Assembly (NCBI RefSeq): GCF_013376045.1
Contig: NZ_JABMJG010000003.1
Location: 186,001-250,000 of the forward strand
From: Variovorax sp. SG517
GTDB lineage: Bacteria; Pseudomonadota; Gammaproteobacteria; Burkholderiales; Burkholderiaceae_C
Direction: 5' to 3'
Length of the DNA: 64,000 nucleotides
Position 1 is the stretch's first letter. Every line of letters begins with the position of its first letter. The notes beneath the pieces were generated by a model. That model saw only the letters and a list, made by a program, of their open reading frames with translations. It was not told where the DNA came from and ran no database searches. Both the position numbers and the translations under genes were made by a program. This document shows positions 1 to 10,270 of the stretch, piece by piece.

Positions 1-399
1 GCCGATCGTGCATGGCACGCGATCGACTGGTTGCCCGCGCGCATCACCGCGCTGGGCTTCGCGGTGGTCGGCAGCTTCGAGGAAGCGATCGACTGCTGGC
101 GCAACGACGCACAGCGCTTTCCCAACGAGAACGACGGCGTGATCCTCGCGGCCACCTCCGGGGCCGTGAACGTGCGCCTGGGCGGCGGCTCGCTGCGTCC
201 GATCCCGGTCGCCGATCCGCTTCCGCGCGCCCAGGCAGGCGAATCGCTGGCCGACGGCCGCCGCACCGACAGCGGCAGCACGCCTGGACGAGAGCCCGAG
301 CCCGGCCACCTGCGCAGCGTGGTGGGCCTGGTCTGGCGCTCCGTCGTGATGTGGATGGTGCTGCTGGCCTTGCTGACGCTGGCTCGCCTGCTCGGCTGA
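1..399 (+). CDS. CobD/CbiB-family protein, C-terminal part (5' end outside window)
   Basis: The reading frame is open from the first base, so the start lies upstream of the window. About 132 C-terminal residues are visible. They open with a [16 protein letters not shown] stretch and FEEAIDCWR, typical of the CobD/CbiB membrane family. The C terminus carries a hydrophobic segment ([17 protein letters not shown]) that is probably a final membrane helix. Canonical CbiB makes adenosylcobinamide phosphate in the inner membrane. The family version next to hisC in Comamonadaceae is often annotated only as CobD/CbiB family, so a role in cobalamin synthesis is not certain. The stop is 22 bases before hisC, which suggests co-transcription. 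Confidence 0.75.
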   Translation, partial: ADRAWHAIDWLPARITALGFAVVGSFEEAIDCWRNDAQRFPNENDGVILAATSGAVNVRLGGGSLRPIPVADPLPRAQAGESLADGRRTDSGSTPGREPEPGHLRSVVGLVWRSVVMWMVLLALLTLARLLG

Positions 400-421
400 G
401 CGGCAAGGAGAACGCCAAGCC

Positions 422-1522
<1,101 letters not shown>

Positions 1523-1535
1523 AGGACTCACTGGC

Positions 1536-2561
1536 ATGTCGACCTACGACACCGATCCACGCGCCGAGGCCTGTGCGAGCTTCTGGCAGGCCGTGAGCAC
1601 CCGGCTCGAGAGCCTTCGCGCCTTGCCTGCCCGCGAACTGATGGAAGGGCTGAACTCGCTGCTGGAGCCTCACTTTCCGCGACTGGCCGCCGAGGTGGCC
1701 GGCGATCCGCCCGTGTTCAAGCTGGTGCTCACGGCACACGGATCGGTGGACGATTTCGAAGACCTGATGATGCTGGTGCAGAGCAGCCCGAAGCTGCCGA
1801 AGGTCGAGGTGGAGGCCTTTCGCCAGCGATCGCGCGACGGCTTCGGCATGCGCATGAACAACTTCGAGCTGGCGAGCTCCGAAGTCCTGGTGAAGCATCA
1901 AAGCTACCGCGGGCGGGTGGCGCTGGAGATCGGCTTCGCCAAGCCGATTCCGATGGACATGCAGGACCACGCCCGCCACATGAGCCTCATCATGCTCGAC
2001 CACATCCTGGGCGAGTACGACTTCGCGGTGAAGGTGGGCGCGGTCGACTATTGCGAGGCCGACGCGCAGGCCGGTTTCGACGGCGTGCCGCTCGACGATT
2101 TCGTGCCGCTGTTCGACGCCTGCTGGCGCGACGAGCTCGGCCACACCGGGGTGTTTCCTCCGGGCGAGCACGCGTGGTCCGGCTTGAGCGCGACGCGCAC
2201 CGCCGAGGACGGCCGCGAGATCGAGATGATCGTCATGCGCAACGACGTGGCGACCGCGCTGGTGGGGCGGGCCGACCTGTGCCACCGTCTGTCGGTGGCG
2301 ATGCCGGTCGAGTCGGGCGAGGAACTGGACGAGGCGCGCGCCTACGAAGACCGGCTGACTGCGCGGCTGCAGGTGCACGAGGCCGGCTGCTGCACGCACG
2401 TGGTGCTGGAGGAGGGCGTGCGCACCGTTCACTTCCAGGTGGCCGACCCCGACAGCGCGATCTCGCAGGCGCAATCGCTGCAGGAAGACATGGATGTGGC
2501 GGTGGAGATGGAACTCGTCTTCGATCCCACTTGGCAGTCCTACCGGGTCTGGCTCGGCTGA
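1536..2561 (+). CDS. Conserved hypothetical protein, 341 aa
   Basis: I do not recognise the family. The ATG at 1536, 13 bases after hisC, follows a GAAGGA-like site and gives 341 residues; a longer frame reaches back into hisC but overlaps it and is unlikely. The protein is soluble and acidic, with no signal peptide or membrane segment. The N-terminal half is mixed alpha/beta. The C-terminal half has a valine-rich part containing a CC pair (HEAGCCTHVVLEEGV). The 3' end faces rsgA, with 24 bases between the two stops. The frame shows the strong third-position GC of its neighbours, so it is very likely a real gene. Confidence 0.7.
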   Translation: MSTYDTDPRAEACASFWQAVSTRLESLRALPARELMEGLNSLLEPHFPRLAAEVAGDPPVFKLVLTAHGSVDDFEDLMMLVQSSPKLPKVEVEAFRQRSRDGFGMRMNNFELASSEVLVKHQSYRGRVALEIGFAKPIPMDMQDHARHMSLIMLDHILGEYDFAVKVGAVDYCEADAQAGFDGVPLDDFVPLFDACWRDELGHTGVFPPGEHAWSGLSATRTAEDGREIEMIVMRNDVATALVGRADLCHRLSVAMPVESGEELDEARAYEDRLTARLQVHEAGCCTHVVLEEGVRTVHFQVADPDSAISQAQSLQEDMDVAVEMELVFDPTWQSYRVWLG

Positions 2562-2585
2562 CGGGCGGGACGAAGCCGCCTCCGT

Positions 2586-3536
2586 TCAGTAGCGCTTCTG
2601 GCTCAGCTCGGCGAAGAGCTCGCCATAGATCCTGTAGCGGCTTGCGCTGATGGCGCCCGGCGCCGCGGCCGTTTCCACGTTCGCGATCACGCCGCAGCCC
2701 GGCTCGTGCAGGTGCGTGCAGTTGTAGAACTTGCAGTCGCCGGCATGCTCGGCGATGTCGGGCATGAGGCTGGCGAGCTGCATCGGCGCGATGTGGTTCA
2801 GGCCGAATTCCTGGAAGCCCGGCGAATCGATCAGGCCGGTGGTGCGGGCCTCGTCGATCCAGTACCAGGTGGTGCTGGTGGTCGTGTGCTTGCCCGAGTT
2901 GAGCGCCTGCGAGATCTCCTGCGTCAGCACGGCCGCACCCGGCACCAGCAGGTTGGTCAGCGTGCTCTTGCCAGAGCCCGAAGGGCCCAGCACCAGGGTG
3001 GACTTGCCTGCGAGCAGTTTCATCAGCGAGGCGTGGTCCGCTTCCGCCGAGGCCCTCAGCGACAGCGGCAGCACGCCGTGGTGCATGCGCCGATAGGGCG
3101 CGAGCCTGGCCCATGCGCGCTCGAAGGGTTCGACCAGATCGCTCTTGTTGAGCGCGATGATCGGCGCGATGCGCTCGGCCTCGGCGGCGATCAGCGCGCG
3201 GGCCAGCTGGTGCTCGGAGAACTCCGGCTCCGCCGCGATCAGGATCAGCACGTGGTCGAGGTTGGCCGCGAACGACTTGGTGCGGATCTCGTCCTGCCGG
3301 TAGAAGAGGTTGCGGCGCGGCAGTACTTGCTCGATGGTGCCTTCGTCCTCGCTGGGCTGCCAGCGCACCCTGTCGCCGACCACCGCCTGGCTCTTCTTGC
3401 CGCGCGGATGGCAGATCAGCCGCTCGCCGGAGGGCGTTTCGACGATGCAGTGGCGCCCGTGGCTGGCAACAACGAGGCCTTCGTGGAGGGCCTTCGCAGC
3501 GGCGGCTGCGGGCGCGGCGCGGCCAGGCTTAGCCAA
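2586..3536 (-). CDS. rsgA: Ribosome small-subunit-dependent GTPase A
   Basis: A circularly permuted GTPase of 316 residues that helps late 30S subunit maturation. It has an N-terminal OB-fold (about residues 20-80), then the permuted G motifs in the order G4 (NKSD, 130-133), G1 P-loop (GPSGSGKST, 184-192) and G3 (DSPG, 237-240). A C-terminal zinc site follows (C268, C273, H275, C281). This G4-G1-G3 order is the signature of the YjeQ/RsgA family. It is the last gene of a three-gene minus-strand unit (M48 protease, pterin dehydratase, rsgA) with gaps of 34 and 15 bases. Confidence 0.95.
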   Translation of the reverse strand: MAKPGRAAPAAAAAKALHEGLVVASHGRHCIVETPSGERLICHPRGKKSQAVVGDRVRWQPSEDEGTIEQVLPRRNLFYRQDEIRTKSFAANLDHVLILIAAEPEFSEHQLARALIAAEAERIAPIIALNKSDLVEPFERAWARLAPYRRMHHGVLPLSLRASAEADHASLMKLLAGKSTLVLGPSGSGKSTLTNLLVPGAAVLTQEISQALNSGKHTTTSTTWYWIDEARTTGLIDSPGFQEFGLNHIAPMQLASLMPDIAEHAGDCKFYNCTHLHEPGCGVIANVETAAAPGAISASRYRIYGELFAELSQKRY

Positions 3537-3551
3537 GGGCGCGATCCGTCA

Positions 3552-3905
3552 TCAGGCGGCGGGCGCGGCCCCGACCAGCGCGTCGGCCTGGCGGGCGCAG
3601 TCGAAGTCGGTGACCGACAGACCGTTCACGTCGTGCGTGTTGAAGCGCACCACGCAGCGGTTGTAGTGCACCGAAAGGTCGGGGTGATGGTCTTGCGTGT
3701 GCGCCACGAAGGCCAGCGCGTTCACGAAGGCGATGGTCTCGAAGTAGTCGGCGAAGCTGAAGGTCTTTTCGATGGCGACATCGGCGCCGTCGCCCGTGAG
3801 CTTCCAGCCGTCGAGGCGCGCCAGGGCGGACACGATCTCGGTGGCGCTCAGCGCGTTGCGGGGAGGGAGGTTCTTCCAGTCCTTGGGCTTGAACATGCTG
3901 CTCAT
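3552..3905 (-). CDS. Pterin-4a-carbinolamine dehydratase
   Basis: A protein of 117 residues, the size of the PCD/DCoH family, which dehydrates 4a-hydroxytetrahydrobiopterin after aromatic amino-acid hydroxylation. The family signature HTQDHHPDLSVHYN is present, with the catalytic histidine pair. The N terminus (MSSMFKPKDW) is taken at 3905, where a GAAGAAG sequence precedes the ATG; a second in-frame ATG lies at 3898. It sits between the M48 protease and rsgA. No phenylalanine hydroxylase gene is in the window, so its partner must be elsewhere. Confidence 0.9.
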   Translation of the reverse strand: MSSMFKPKDWKNLPPRNALSATEIVSALARLDGWKLTGDGADVAIEKTFSFADYFETIAFVNALAFVAHTQDHHPDLSVHYNRCVVRFNTHDVNGLSVTDFDCARQADALVGAAPAA

Positions 3906-3939
3906 GATGGGCTTCTTCGGAATGCGAGGGTTGGTCGGG

Positions 3940-5202
3940 TCATGCTGCCGCCGCCATGCGGGCGAGGCGCTCGGAAGCCGGGGGGTGCGAATAGTAGAAC
4001 TTGACGAACACCGGGTCGGGCGTGAGCGTCGACGCGTTGTCCTGGTAGAGCTTGAGCAGGGCTGCCGACAGGTCGGCGCCGCTGGTCTGTGCCACCGCGT
4101 AGGCATCGGCCTCGAACTCGTGCTTGCGCGACAGCCGCGCGGGCAGCGGGGCGACGAAGAAGCCGAACACAGGCGCCGCGAGCATGAACAGCAGCAGCGC
4201 CAGCGCGCTGTTGGGCGCAGCCATGTTGGGCTGCACGCCCAGGCCCGTGTAGAACCAGGCTTGCGTCGACACCCAGCCCAGCAGCGCGAAGCCGGCCAGG
4301 CTCAGCGCGAACATCGCGACCAGCCGCTTCACGATGTGGCGATGCTTGAAATGGCCCAGTTCGTGCGCGAGCACCGCCTCCACCTCGCCGGCATTGAGCT
4401 GGCGCAGCAGCGTGTCGTAGAACACTACGCGCTTGCTGGCGCCGAAGCCGGTGAAGTAGGCATTGGCATGGGCGCTGCGCGTGCTGCCGTCCATCACGAA
4501 CAGGCCCTTGGCCGCGAAGCCGCAGCGCTTCATGAGGGCGGTCACGCGCTCCTTGAGCGTGGGGTCGTCCAGCGGCTGGAACTTGTTGAACAGCGGCGCG
4601 ATGAAAGTCGGGTAGATCAGCATCAGCAGCAGGTTGAAGCCCATCCACGCGCCCCAGGCCCACAGCCACCACAGTTGGCCGGCCGCGCCCATGAGCCAGA
4701 GGATCAATGCCGCGATGGGCAGGCCGATCACCGCGCCCAGGAGCGTGGACTTGAGCGTGTCGGCCAGCCAGAGCTTCCAGGTCATCTTGTTGAAGCCGAA
4801 GCGCTCCTCGAGCCTGAAGGTCTGCCAGAGCGTGAAGGGCAGTTCGAGCAGTCCGCCGATGGCCGCGAAGGCCGCCAGCAGCACCAGTTGCTGCACCATG
4901 CCGCCGCCGATCCAGCCCAGCAGGAGCTTGTTGAGCACGTCGAGGCCTCCCAACAGGGTCCAGCCCAGCAGCAGCGCCGCGCTCCATGCCATCTCGACCA
5001 GGCCGAAGCGCGCTTTGGCGATGGTGTAGTCGGCCGCCTTCTGGTGGGCGGCGAGGGTGATGGTCTGCGCGAAAGCGGCCGGCACGGTGCCTCGGTGCTG
5101 TGCCACGTGGCGGACCTGCCGCGTGGCCAGCCAGAACTTCACGAGCAGGCCCGCGACGATCGCTGCCGCGAAGGCGATGGTGAAGATGAGCGAATAGGAC
5201 AT
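3940..5202 (-). CDS. M48-family membrane metalloprotease (Ste24/CAAX-prenyl-protease type)
   Basis: An integral membrane protease of 420 residues. The zinc motif [10 protein letters not shown] lies about two thirds along, with the third zinc ligand expected in [10 protein letters not shown]. Several hydrophobic segments flank it, starting with an N-terminal one ([20 protein letters not shown]), as in Ste24-type enzymes. In bacteria this family is thought to act in membrane-protein quality control. It is the first gene of the minus-strand unit with the pterin dehydratase and rsgA, and it is divergent from orn, 59 bases away. Confidence 0.88.
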   Translation of the reverse strand: MSYSLIFTIAFAAAIVAGLLVKFWLATRQVRHVAQHRGTVPAAFAQTITLAAHQKAADYTIAKARFGLVEMAWSAALLLGWTLLGGLDVLNKLLLGWIGGGMVQQLVLLAAFAAIGGLLELPFTLWQTFRLEERFGFNKMTWKLWLADTLKSTLLGAVIGLPIAALILWLMGAAGQLWWLWAWGAWMGFNLLLMLIYPTFIAPLFNKFQPLDDPTLKERVTALMKRCGFAAKGLFVMDGSTRSAHANAYFTGFGASKRVVFYDTLLRQLNAGEVEAVLAHELGHFKHRHIVKRLVAMFALSLAGFALLGWVSTQAWFYTGLGVQPNMAAPNSALALLLFMLAAPVFGFFVAPLPARLSRKHEFEADAYAVAQTSGADLSAALLKLYQDNASTLTPDPVFVKFYYSHPPASERLARMAAAA

Positions 5203-5261
5203 GGATCGGCGAGTTTAGCCCTCGCTATCCGGGGCCGCAGCCCTTCGACGACAATCCTGCG

Positions 5262-5858
5262 ATGCCCGAATCCCTTGAACCGACGCCCCTCGCAGCCCCG
5301 CCGACATTGAAGAAGAGCGACCAGAACCTGGTCTGGCTGGACTGCGAAATGAGCGGCCTCGACCCCGAGAAAGAGCGCCTGCTCGAAATCGCCGTGGTCG
5401 TCACCGGCCCCGACCTCACGCCCCGCATCGACGGCCCCGTGCTCGTCATCCACCAGAGCGACGCCGTGCTCGACGGCATGGATGCCTGGAACAAGGGCAC
5501 CCATGGCCGCAGCGGCCTGATCGACAAGGTCAAGGCCTCCACCCTCGACGAGGCCGCCGCCGAGCAGCAACTGCTGGAATTCATCGCCAAATACATCCCG
5601 CGCAGCGGCTCGCCCATGTGCGGCAACACCATCGGGCAGGACCGGCGCTTCCTGGTCAAGTACATGCCCAAGCTGGAGGCTTATTTCCACTACCGGAACC
5701 TCGACGTGAGCACGCTGAAGGAGCTCGCCAAGCGCTGGAAGCCTGCCGCCTACAACAGCTTCAAGAAACAGCAGGCGCATACGGCGCTGGCTGACGTGCA
5801 CGAGTCCATCGAGGAGCTTGCGCACTACCGCGAGACCTTTTTGCGCCTCACGGACTGA
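5262..5858 (+). CDS. orn: Oligoribonuclease
   Basis: A 3'-5' exoribonuclease of 198 residues that degrades 2-5-nt RNA and the dinucleotide products of c-di-GMP turnover. It has the DEDDh motifs: [12 protein letters not shown] with the first Asp and Glu, a middle Asp near GQDRRFL, and the C-terminal HTALADV histidine and aspartate. The N terminus has a proline-rich extension of about 18 residues before the conserved core. The gene is divergent from the M48 protease and precedes the helicase leader. Confidence 0.95.
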   Translation: MPESLEPTPLAAPPTLKKSDQNLVWLDCEMSGLDPEKERLLEIAVVVTGPDLTPRIDGPVLVIHQSDAVLDGMDAWNKGTHGRSGLIDKVKASTLDEAAAEQQLLEFIAKYIPRSGSPMCGNTIGQDRRFLVKYMPKLEAYFHYRNLDVSTLKELAKRWKPAAYNSFKKQQAHTALADVHESIEELAHYRETFLRLTD

Positions 5859-5872
5859 GTAAAGAGCAGGGA

Positions 5873-5902
5873 TTAGGTAAAAACCCGAATCCATGCCATA
5901 AT
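5873..5902 (+). promoter_or_regulatory. Candidate extended -10 promoter for the DEAD-box helicase
   Basis: CATAAT at 5897-5902 is preceded by TGC, giving an extended -10 element, with only a poor -35 (TTAGGT, 5873-5878, 18 bases upstream). Transcription from about 5909 would give a leader of about 205 nt before the helicase ATG. The match was made by eye only. Confidence 0.4.
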
Positions 5903-6039
5903 TGCGGGCTTCGCTGACAGGGCAGGTATTTTTGGCCCGGTGAGCGTTTCTCGCATCTCCCTATCTTGCACACCGCGCCCGATCGCATTCGCTGATCAAA
6001 AAGGGCCGCAGCCTCGGGCACCCGCCCGGAGTTGAATGT

Positions 6040-6072
6040 CGTTGGATGGTTGATGTTTTTAACCACCCAACG
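6040..6072 (+). promoter_or_regulatory. Stem-loop in the helicase leader
   Basis: CGTTGGATGGTT (6040-6051) pairs with AACCACCCAACG (6061-6072) over 12 base pairs with one mismatch, around a nine-base T-rich loop. It ends 42 bases before the helicase start. RNA helicase mRNAs are often autoregulated through structured leaders; that role here is inference. Confidence 0.45.
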
Positions 6073-6114
6073 GGGCGCCGTCCACGGCGGCGCTCGCGTT
6101 TGAGATTGAAATTC

Positions 6115-7974
6115 ATGACCGACGCTTTTGAAGCGCAGGGCGAGTTCGCGCCTGTGCAATCCGCTACCCACAACGAATTCACCGCCGCCACGGACACTGT
6201 TTCCGAGGCGCCCATCCTCGAAGCGCTGGACGGCGCCGCTCCCGAAGCTGCTGCGGCCGAAGAACCCGCCGCTCCCAACGGCTTCATCAAGCTGGGCCTC
6301 GCCCCCGAGCTGATCGCCGCCGTGGCGGACATGGGCTTCACCCAGCCCACCGCCGTGCAGGAAAAGGTCGTTCCCATCGCCATGGGCGACCAGGACGGCG
6401 CAGCCAAGTCGGCGCGCTTCGTCGACCTGATGGTCTCCAGCCAGACCGGCTCGGGCAAGACCGCAGCCTTCCTGCTGCCCGTGCTGCACACCCTCATCAA
6501 GCGCCAGGCCGAAGCCGAAGCAGAGGCGAAGGCCGAGTTCCAGCGCCTGGCCGAAGAGGCCGCTGCCCGCGGCGAAGCTCCTCCCAAGAAGCCGAAGCGC
6601 AAGGACCCGACCAACGCCCGCCATTTCAAGGCGGCCACGCCCGGCGCCCTGGTGCTGTGCCCCACGCGTGAACTCGCGCAACAGGTCGCGCACGACGCCA
6701 TCGAACTGGTTCGCCACTGCCGCGGCCTGCGCATCGCGAACGTGGTGGGCGGCATGCCCTACCAGCTCCAGATCGCCCGCCTGCAGAACGCCGACCTCGT
6801 GGTCGCCACGCCGGGCCGCCTGCTGGACCTGCAGCGCTCGATGCAGATCAAGCTCGACCAGGTCAAGTTCCTGGTGGTCGACGAGGCCGACCGCATGCTC
6901 GACCTGGGCTTTGCCGACGACCTGGCCGAAATCAACCAGCTCACCATCGAGCGCCAGCAGACCATGATGTTCAGCGCCACCTTCGCGCCGCGCATCCAGC
7001 AGCTGGCCGCCCGCGTGATGCGCGAGCCGCAGCGCGTGACCATCGACAGCCCGCAGGAAAAGCACGCCAACATCAAGCAGGTGCTGTTCTGGGCCGACAA
7101 CGCCCAGCACAAGCGCAAGCTGCTCGACCACTGGCTGCGCGACACCAGCATCAACCAGGCCATCGTGTTCGCGAGCACGCAGGTCGAGTGCGACGGCCTC
7201 GCCAATGACCTGCAGCAGGACGGCTTCAGCGCCGTCGCGCTGCACGGCGCCCTGAGCCAGGGCCTGCGCAACCGCCGCCTGATGGCGCTGCGCAACGGCC
7301 AGGTGCAGATCCTGGTGGCCACCGACGTCGCCGCGCGCGGCATCGACGTGCCGACCATCACCCACGTCTTCAACTTCGGCCTGCCGATGAAGGCCGAGGA
7401 CTACACCCACCGCATCGGCCGCACCGGCCGTGCCGGTCGCGACGGCATCGCCGTCACCTTCGCGGAGTTCCGCGATCGCCGCCGGATCATGGACATCGAG
7501 CACTACAGCCGCCAGCAGTTCAAGGCCGAAGTGATTCCGGGCATGGAACCGCAGCAGCGCATGCCGCAGTCGCGCCCTGATTTCGGTGGCCGCGGCGGCC
7601 GTGACGGCCATTCGCGCGACCGCAAGTTCGGCGGTGGCGGTGGTGGCTACCGTGGCGGCAACGGCGGCGGCTATGCCGGCGCCAGCGGCTTCAACGACCG
7701 CAACTCGCGTGGCCCGGGTGCATCGGGCCCGCGCGGCGGCTATCAGGGCCAGAACGCCGGTTTCGGCGGCGGCCGTGAAGAAGGCGGCAACGGCGGCGGC
7801 TACGGCCGCAAGCCGGGCTGGGGCGACAGCGCTCCGCGCAGTGGCCACGGTCACGGCGGCGGCCGTGGCGACGGCGGCTTCGCGCCCCGTGGCAATGGCG
7901 CCGGCCATGGCGGCCCGGGCAAGGTGTTCGTGCCCCGCGACGCCCAGAAGCGTGCGTTCAAGCCCAGCCGCTGA
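6115..7974 (+). CDS. DEAD-box ATP-dependent RNA helicase with RGG-rich tail (RhlE-like)
   Basis: A protein of 619 residues from the ATG at 6115 (MTDAFEAQ). The helicase core has Q-motif residues (GFTQPTAVQ), motif I SQTGSGKT near residue 109, PTRELAQQ, DEAD at 256-259, SAT, and HRIGRTGRAGRDG. Between motifs I and Ia lies an extra charged stretch of about 45 residues, rich in Glu, Ala and Lys. From about residue 490 onward the tail is dominated by Gly and Arg with RGG and GGG repeats, a likely RNA-binding disordered region. Such helicases act in RNA decay, ribosome assembly and cold adaptation. A strong terminator follows the gene. Confidence 0.92.
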   Translation: MTDAFEAQGEFAPVQSATHNEFTAATDTVSEAPILEALDGAAPEAAAAEEPAAPNGFIKLGLAPELIAAVADMGFTQPTAVQEKVVPIAMGDQDGAAKSARFVDLMVSSQTGSGKTAAFLLPVLHTLIKRQAEAEAEAKAEFQRLAEEAAARGEAPPKKPKRKDPTNARHFKAATPGALVLCPTRELAQQVAHDAIELVRHCRGLRIANVVGGMPYQLQIARLQNADLVVATPGRLLDLQRSMQIKLDQVKFLVVDEADRMLDLGFADDLAEINQLTIERQQTMMFSATFAPRIQQLAARVMREPQRVTIDSPQEKHANIKQVLFWADNAQHKRKLLDHWLRDTSINQAIVFASTQVECDGLANDLQQDGFSAVALHGALSQGLRNRRLMALRNGQVQILVATDVAARGIDVPTITHVFNFGLPMKAEDYTHRIGRTGRAGRDGIAVTFAEFRDRRRIMDIEHYSRQQFKAEVIPGMEPQQRMPQSRPDFGGRGGRDGHSRDRKFGGGGGGYRGGNGGGYAGASGFNDRNSRGPGASGPRGGYQGQNAGFGGGREEGGNGGGYGRKPGWGDSAPRSGHGHGGGRGDGGFAPRGNGAGHGGPGKVFVPRDAQKRAFKPSR

Positions 7975-8015
7975 TCCGTCCCGGCACGCAGCCTGATGGC
8001 TGCACCATCCTTGCG

Positions 8016-8048
8016 AAAGCCCGCGTTCTCACGAGCGCGGGCTTTTTT
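8016..8048 (+). terminator. Rho-independent terminator of the helicase gene
   Basis: AAGCCCGCG and CGCGGGCTT form a nine-pair stem around a nine-base loop, followed by TTTTTT. It lies about 40 bases after the helicase stop. Confidence 0.9.
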
Positions 8049-8099
8049 CGTTTCGGGCGCGTTCCGGGTTTCCGAGCACGCCGATCTCGTCGAGTTTGA

Positions 8100-8128
8100 T
8101 TGACATCTGAATCGATGAAAAGTAATGT
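8100..8128 (+). promoter_or_regulatory. Candidate sigma70 promoter for the 8.2-11.95 kb operon
   Basis: A perfect -35 TTGACA (8100-8105), a 17-base spacer and a weaker -10 TAATGT (8123-8128). It lies about 70 bases before the opine-dehydrogenase-like gene. The surrounding DNA is locally AT-rich, which supports it. Confidence 0.5.
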
Positions 8129-8199
8129 AATGGCGCATTGCTTCCCCGGAGTCGCCCCGCGGCCGCCGGTTCATCGACACCTGCTTTTCGACTTTCGAC

Positions 8200-9273
8200 A
8201 TGAAAATTGCGATTCTTGGGGGTGGTCATGGCGCCTACGCGGCTGCCGCGGACCTGTCTGAAACCGGCCATGAAGTGCGCCTGTGGCGCCGCGATGCCGC
8301 AGCGCTCCAGCCGCTGACGCGCGCCGGCGCGATCACGCTGAAGGACGCCGACGGCTCGCGCGAGGTGCCCATCGCGCTCGCCACCGCCGACATCGGCGCC
8401 GCCATGCAGGGCGCCGAGCTGATCGTCATCCCGACCCCCGCCATCGCCCAGCACGACATCGCTCTTGCCATGGCGCCGCATCTGGTCGACGGCCAGGTCG
8501 TCTTCCTGCCTCCGGGCACCTTCGGCAGCTACGTGATGGCGCGCACCGTGAAGGACGCCGGCAGCCGCGCCGACGTCGCCTGGGCCGAAACCGGCACCTT
8601 GCCCTACCTGGCGCGCAAGCACGGCGAGCGCGAGGTGAACGTCACCATCCGCGCGATCCGCCTGCCGACCGGCGTCTATCCGGCCCGCAAGGAGGCGCAG
8701 GCGATCGAGGTGATCCGCAGGGCCTATCCGGCGGTGCACGGCTGCGGCGATGCGCTCTCGGGCGCGCTGATGAACGCGGGCCCCGTCATCCACCCGCCGC
8801 TGATGGTGATGAACGCCGCGCCGCTGCAGCACTTCGAGCGCTGGGACATCCACAACGAAGGCACGCAGCGCGCCGTGCGCGACGTGACCGACCGGCTCGA
8901 CCAGGAGCGCATCGCGGTGCGCGAAGCCTTCGGGCAGGGAGCGCCGCACTATCCGCTGGCCGACCACTACAACAACGACCGTTGGATGTACGGCGATGCG
9001 CACAAGCAGCTCGTCAAGTCGGGCGACTGGCGCGAGAACATCGACCTGCACACGCACCGCTACATCACCGAGGACACAGAACTCGGCCTCGCCTTCCTCG
9101 CCTCCGCCGCGCGCCATGCGGGCGTGGATGCGCCCATCGCGCACGGTCTGCTGGCCATCGTCGGCGGCTTTCTCGGGCGCGACCTGCGGCGCGGCCCCCG
9201 TACCTTCGAGAGCCTGGGCTTCGCCGGCCTGAGCACCGCGCAGCTCAAGCAGAGGCTCCACGATGGCGAATGA
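8200..9273 (+). CDS. NAD(P)-dependent opine (octopine/nopaline) dehydrogenase-family protein
   Basis: A protein of 357 residues. The N-terminal Rossmann fold starts at residue 1 with MKIAILGGGHGAYAAAADL. The C-terminal half is the all-helical opine-dehydrogenase domain, with the conserved NAGPVIHPPLMVMNA block containing the likely catalytic His. Family members reductively join amino acids with 2-oxoacids or run the reverse reaction; the substrate here is unknown. No clear ribosome site precedes the ATG. It heads a four-gene operon in which each gene overlaps the next. Its position beside an auxin-type locus suggests, but does not prove, use of plant-derived compounds. Confidence 0.8.
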   Translation: MKIAILGGGHGAYAAAADLSETGHEVRLWRRDAAALQPLTRAGAITLKDADGSREVPIALATADIGAAMQGAELIVIPTPAIAQHDIALAMAPHLVDGQVVFLPPGTFGSYVMARTVKDAGSRADVAWAETGTLPYLARKHGEREVNVTIRAIRLPTGVYPARKEAQAIEVIRRAYPAVHGCGDALSGALMNAGPVIHPPLMVMNAAPLQHFERWDIHNEGTQRAVRDVTDRLDQERIAVREAFGQGAPHYPLADHYNNDRWMYGDAHKQLVKSGDWRENIDLHTHRYITEDTELGLAFLASAARHAGVDAPIAHGLLAIVGGFLGRDLRRGPRTFESLGFAGLSTAQLKQRLHDGE

Positions 9274-10270
9274 AACCGCCTCGCTGCCTCGCTTCGCGGC
9301 CGTGGGCGCGGGCCGCATGGGACGCGGCATCGCCATCGCGTTCGCCTATGCCGGCCACCGCATCTCGCTGATCGACCTGCGCCAGCGCACCGACGAAGCG
9401 TGGCAGCGGCTGCGCGACGAAGCGAAGGCCGAGATCGACGCCAGCCTCTCGGGGCTCGCGCAGCTCGGCGTGATCGGCAAGTCGCAGATCGCCGACATCG
9501 CTGCGCGCGTCGATTTCGTCGATGCCGCCGCCGCCCCGCGGGCGCTGGCCGCAGCCGAGCTCGTGTTCGAGGGCGTGCCCGAAACCATGGAGGCCAAGCG
9601 CGATGCCTTCGAGCAGCTCAACCGCCATTGCCGCGACAACGCGATCCTCACCTCGACCACCAGCAGCATCCTGGTGACGCAACTCGCGTCGCTGGTGCGG
9701 CTGCCCGGCCGCTTTCTCAACATGCACTGGCTCAACCCGGCCTACGTGATCCCCGTGGTCGAGCTGAGCTGCCACCCCGGCACCGACGCCGCGGTGCTCG
9801 CACGCACCAAGGCGCTGATGGAAGAGATCGGCAAGCTGCCTGTGGTCTGCGGCGCGTCGCCCGGCTACATCGTGCCCCGCCTGCAGGCGCTGGTGATGAA
9901 CGAGGCCGCGCGGATGATCGAGGAGGGCGCTGCCACGGCGGAAGAAATCGACAAGGCCACGCGTTACGGCCTGGGCCTGCGCTTCGCGGCGCTCGGCGTG
10001 GTGGAGTTCATCGACTTCGGCGGCTGCGACATCCTGCATCACGCGAGCCGCGAGATGTCCGCCTCGCTCGACGCCGGCCGCTACACCGCGCCGGCGATCG
10101 TCGGGCAGATGGTCGAGCAGGGGCGGCTGGGCCTCAAGAGTGGCAGCGGCTTCTACGACTACGAGGGCCGCGACGTCGCGGCCTATCGTCGCGACGTACT
10201 CTCGCGCACGCTCGGCGAGCTGCGGCATGCGGGCCTGTGGCGCGCACCTGCCGACCGGACATTGTCATGA
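9263..10270 (+). CDS. 3-hydroxyacyl-CoA dehydrogenase-family protein
   Basis: A protein of 335 residues that overlaps the previous gene by 11 bases. It has the NAD-binding motif VGAGRMGRGIAIAFAYAG near the N terminus. The ENMHW-like catalytic block appears as NMHWLNPAYVIPVVEL, with the active-site His in the MHW triplet. The C-terminal dimerisation domain ends in KSGSGFYDYEG, typical of 3-hydroxybutyryl-CoA and L-carnitine dehydrogenases. It probably oxidises a 3-hydroxy acid or its CoA ester. The specific substrate cannot be read from the sequence. Confidence 0.85.
   Translation: MANETASLPRFAAVGAGRMGRGIAIAFAYAGHRISLIDLRQRTDEAWQRLRDEAKAEIDASLSGLAQLGVIGKSQIADIAARVDFVDAAAAPRALAAAELVFEGVPETMEAKRDAFEQLNRHCRDNAILTSTTSSILVTQLASLVRLPGRFLNMHWLNPAYVIPVVELSCHPGTDAAVLARTKALMEEIGKLPVVCGASPGYIVPRLQALVMNEAARMIEEGAATAEEIDKATRYGLGLRFAALGVVEFIDFGGCDILHHASREMSASLDAGRYTAPAIVGQMVEQGRLGLKSGSGFYDYEGRDVAAYRRDVLSRTLGELRHAGLWRAPADRTLS

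Noticed and set aside
5848..7908. 686-codon minus-strand frame over the helicase
   Set aside because: It is the mirror of the Gly-rich helicase gene and reads as Ala/Val repeats. The helicase motifs on the plus strand are complete.
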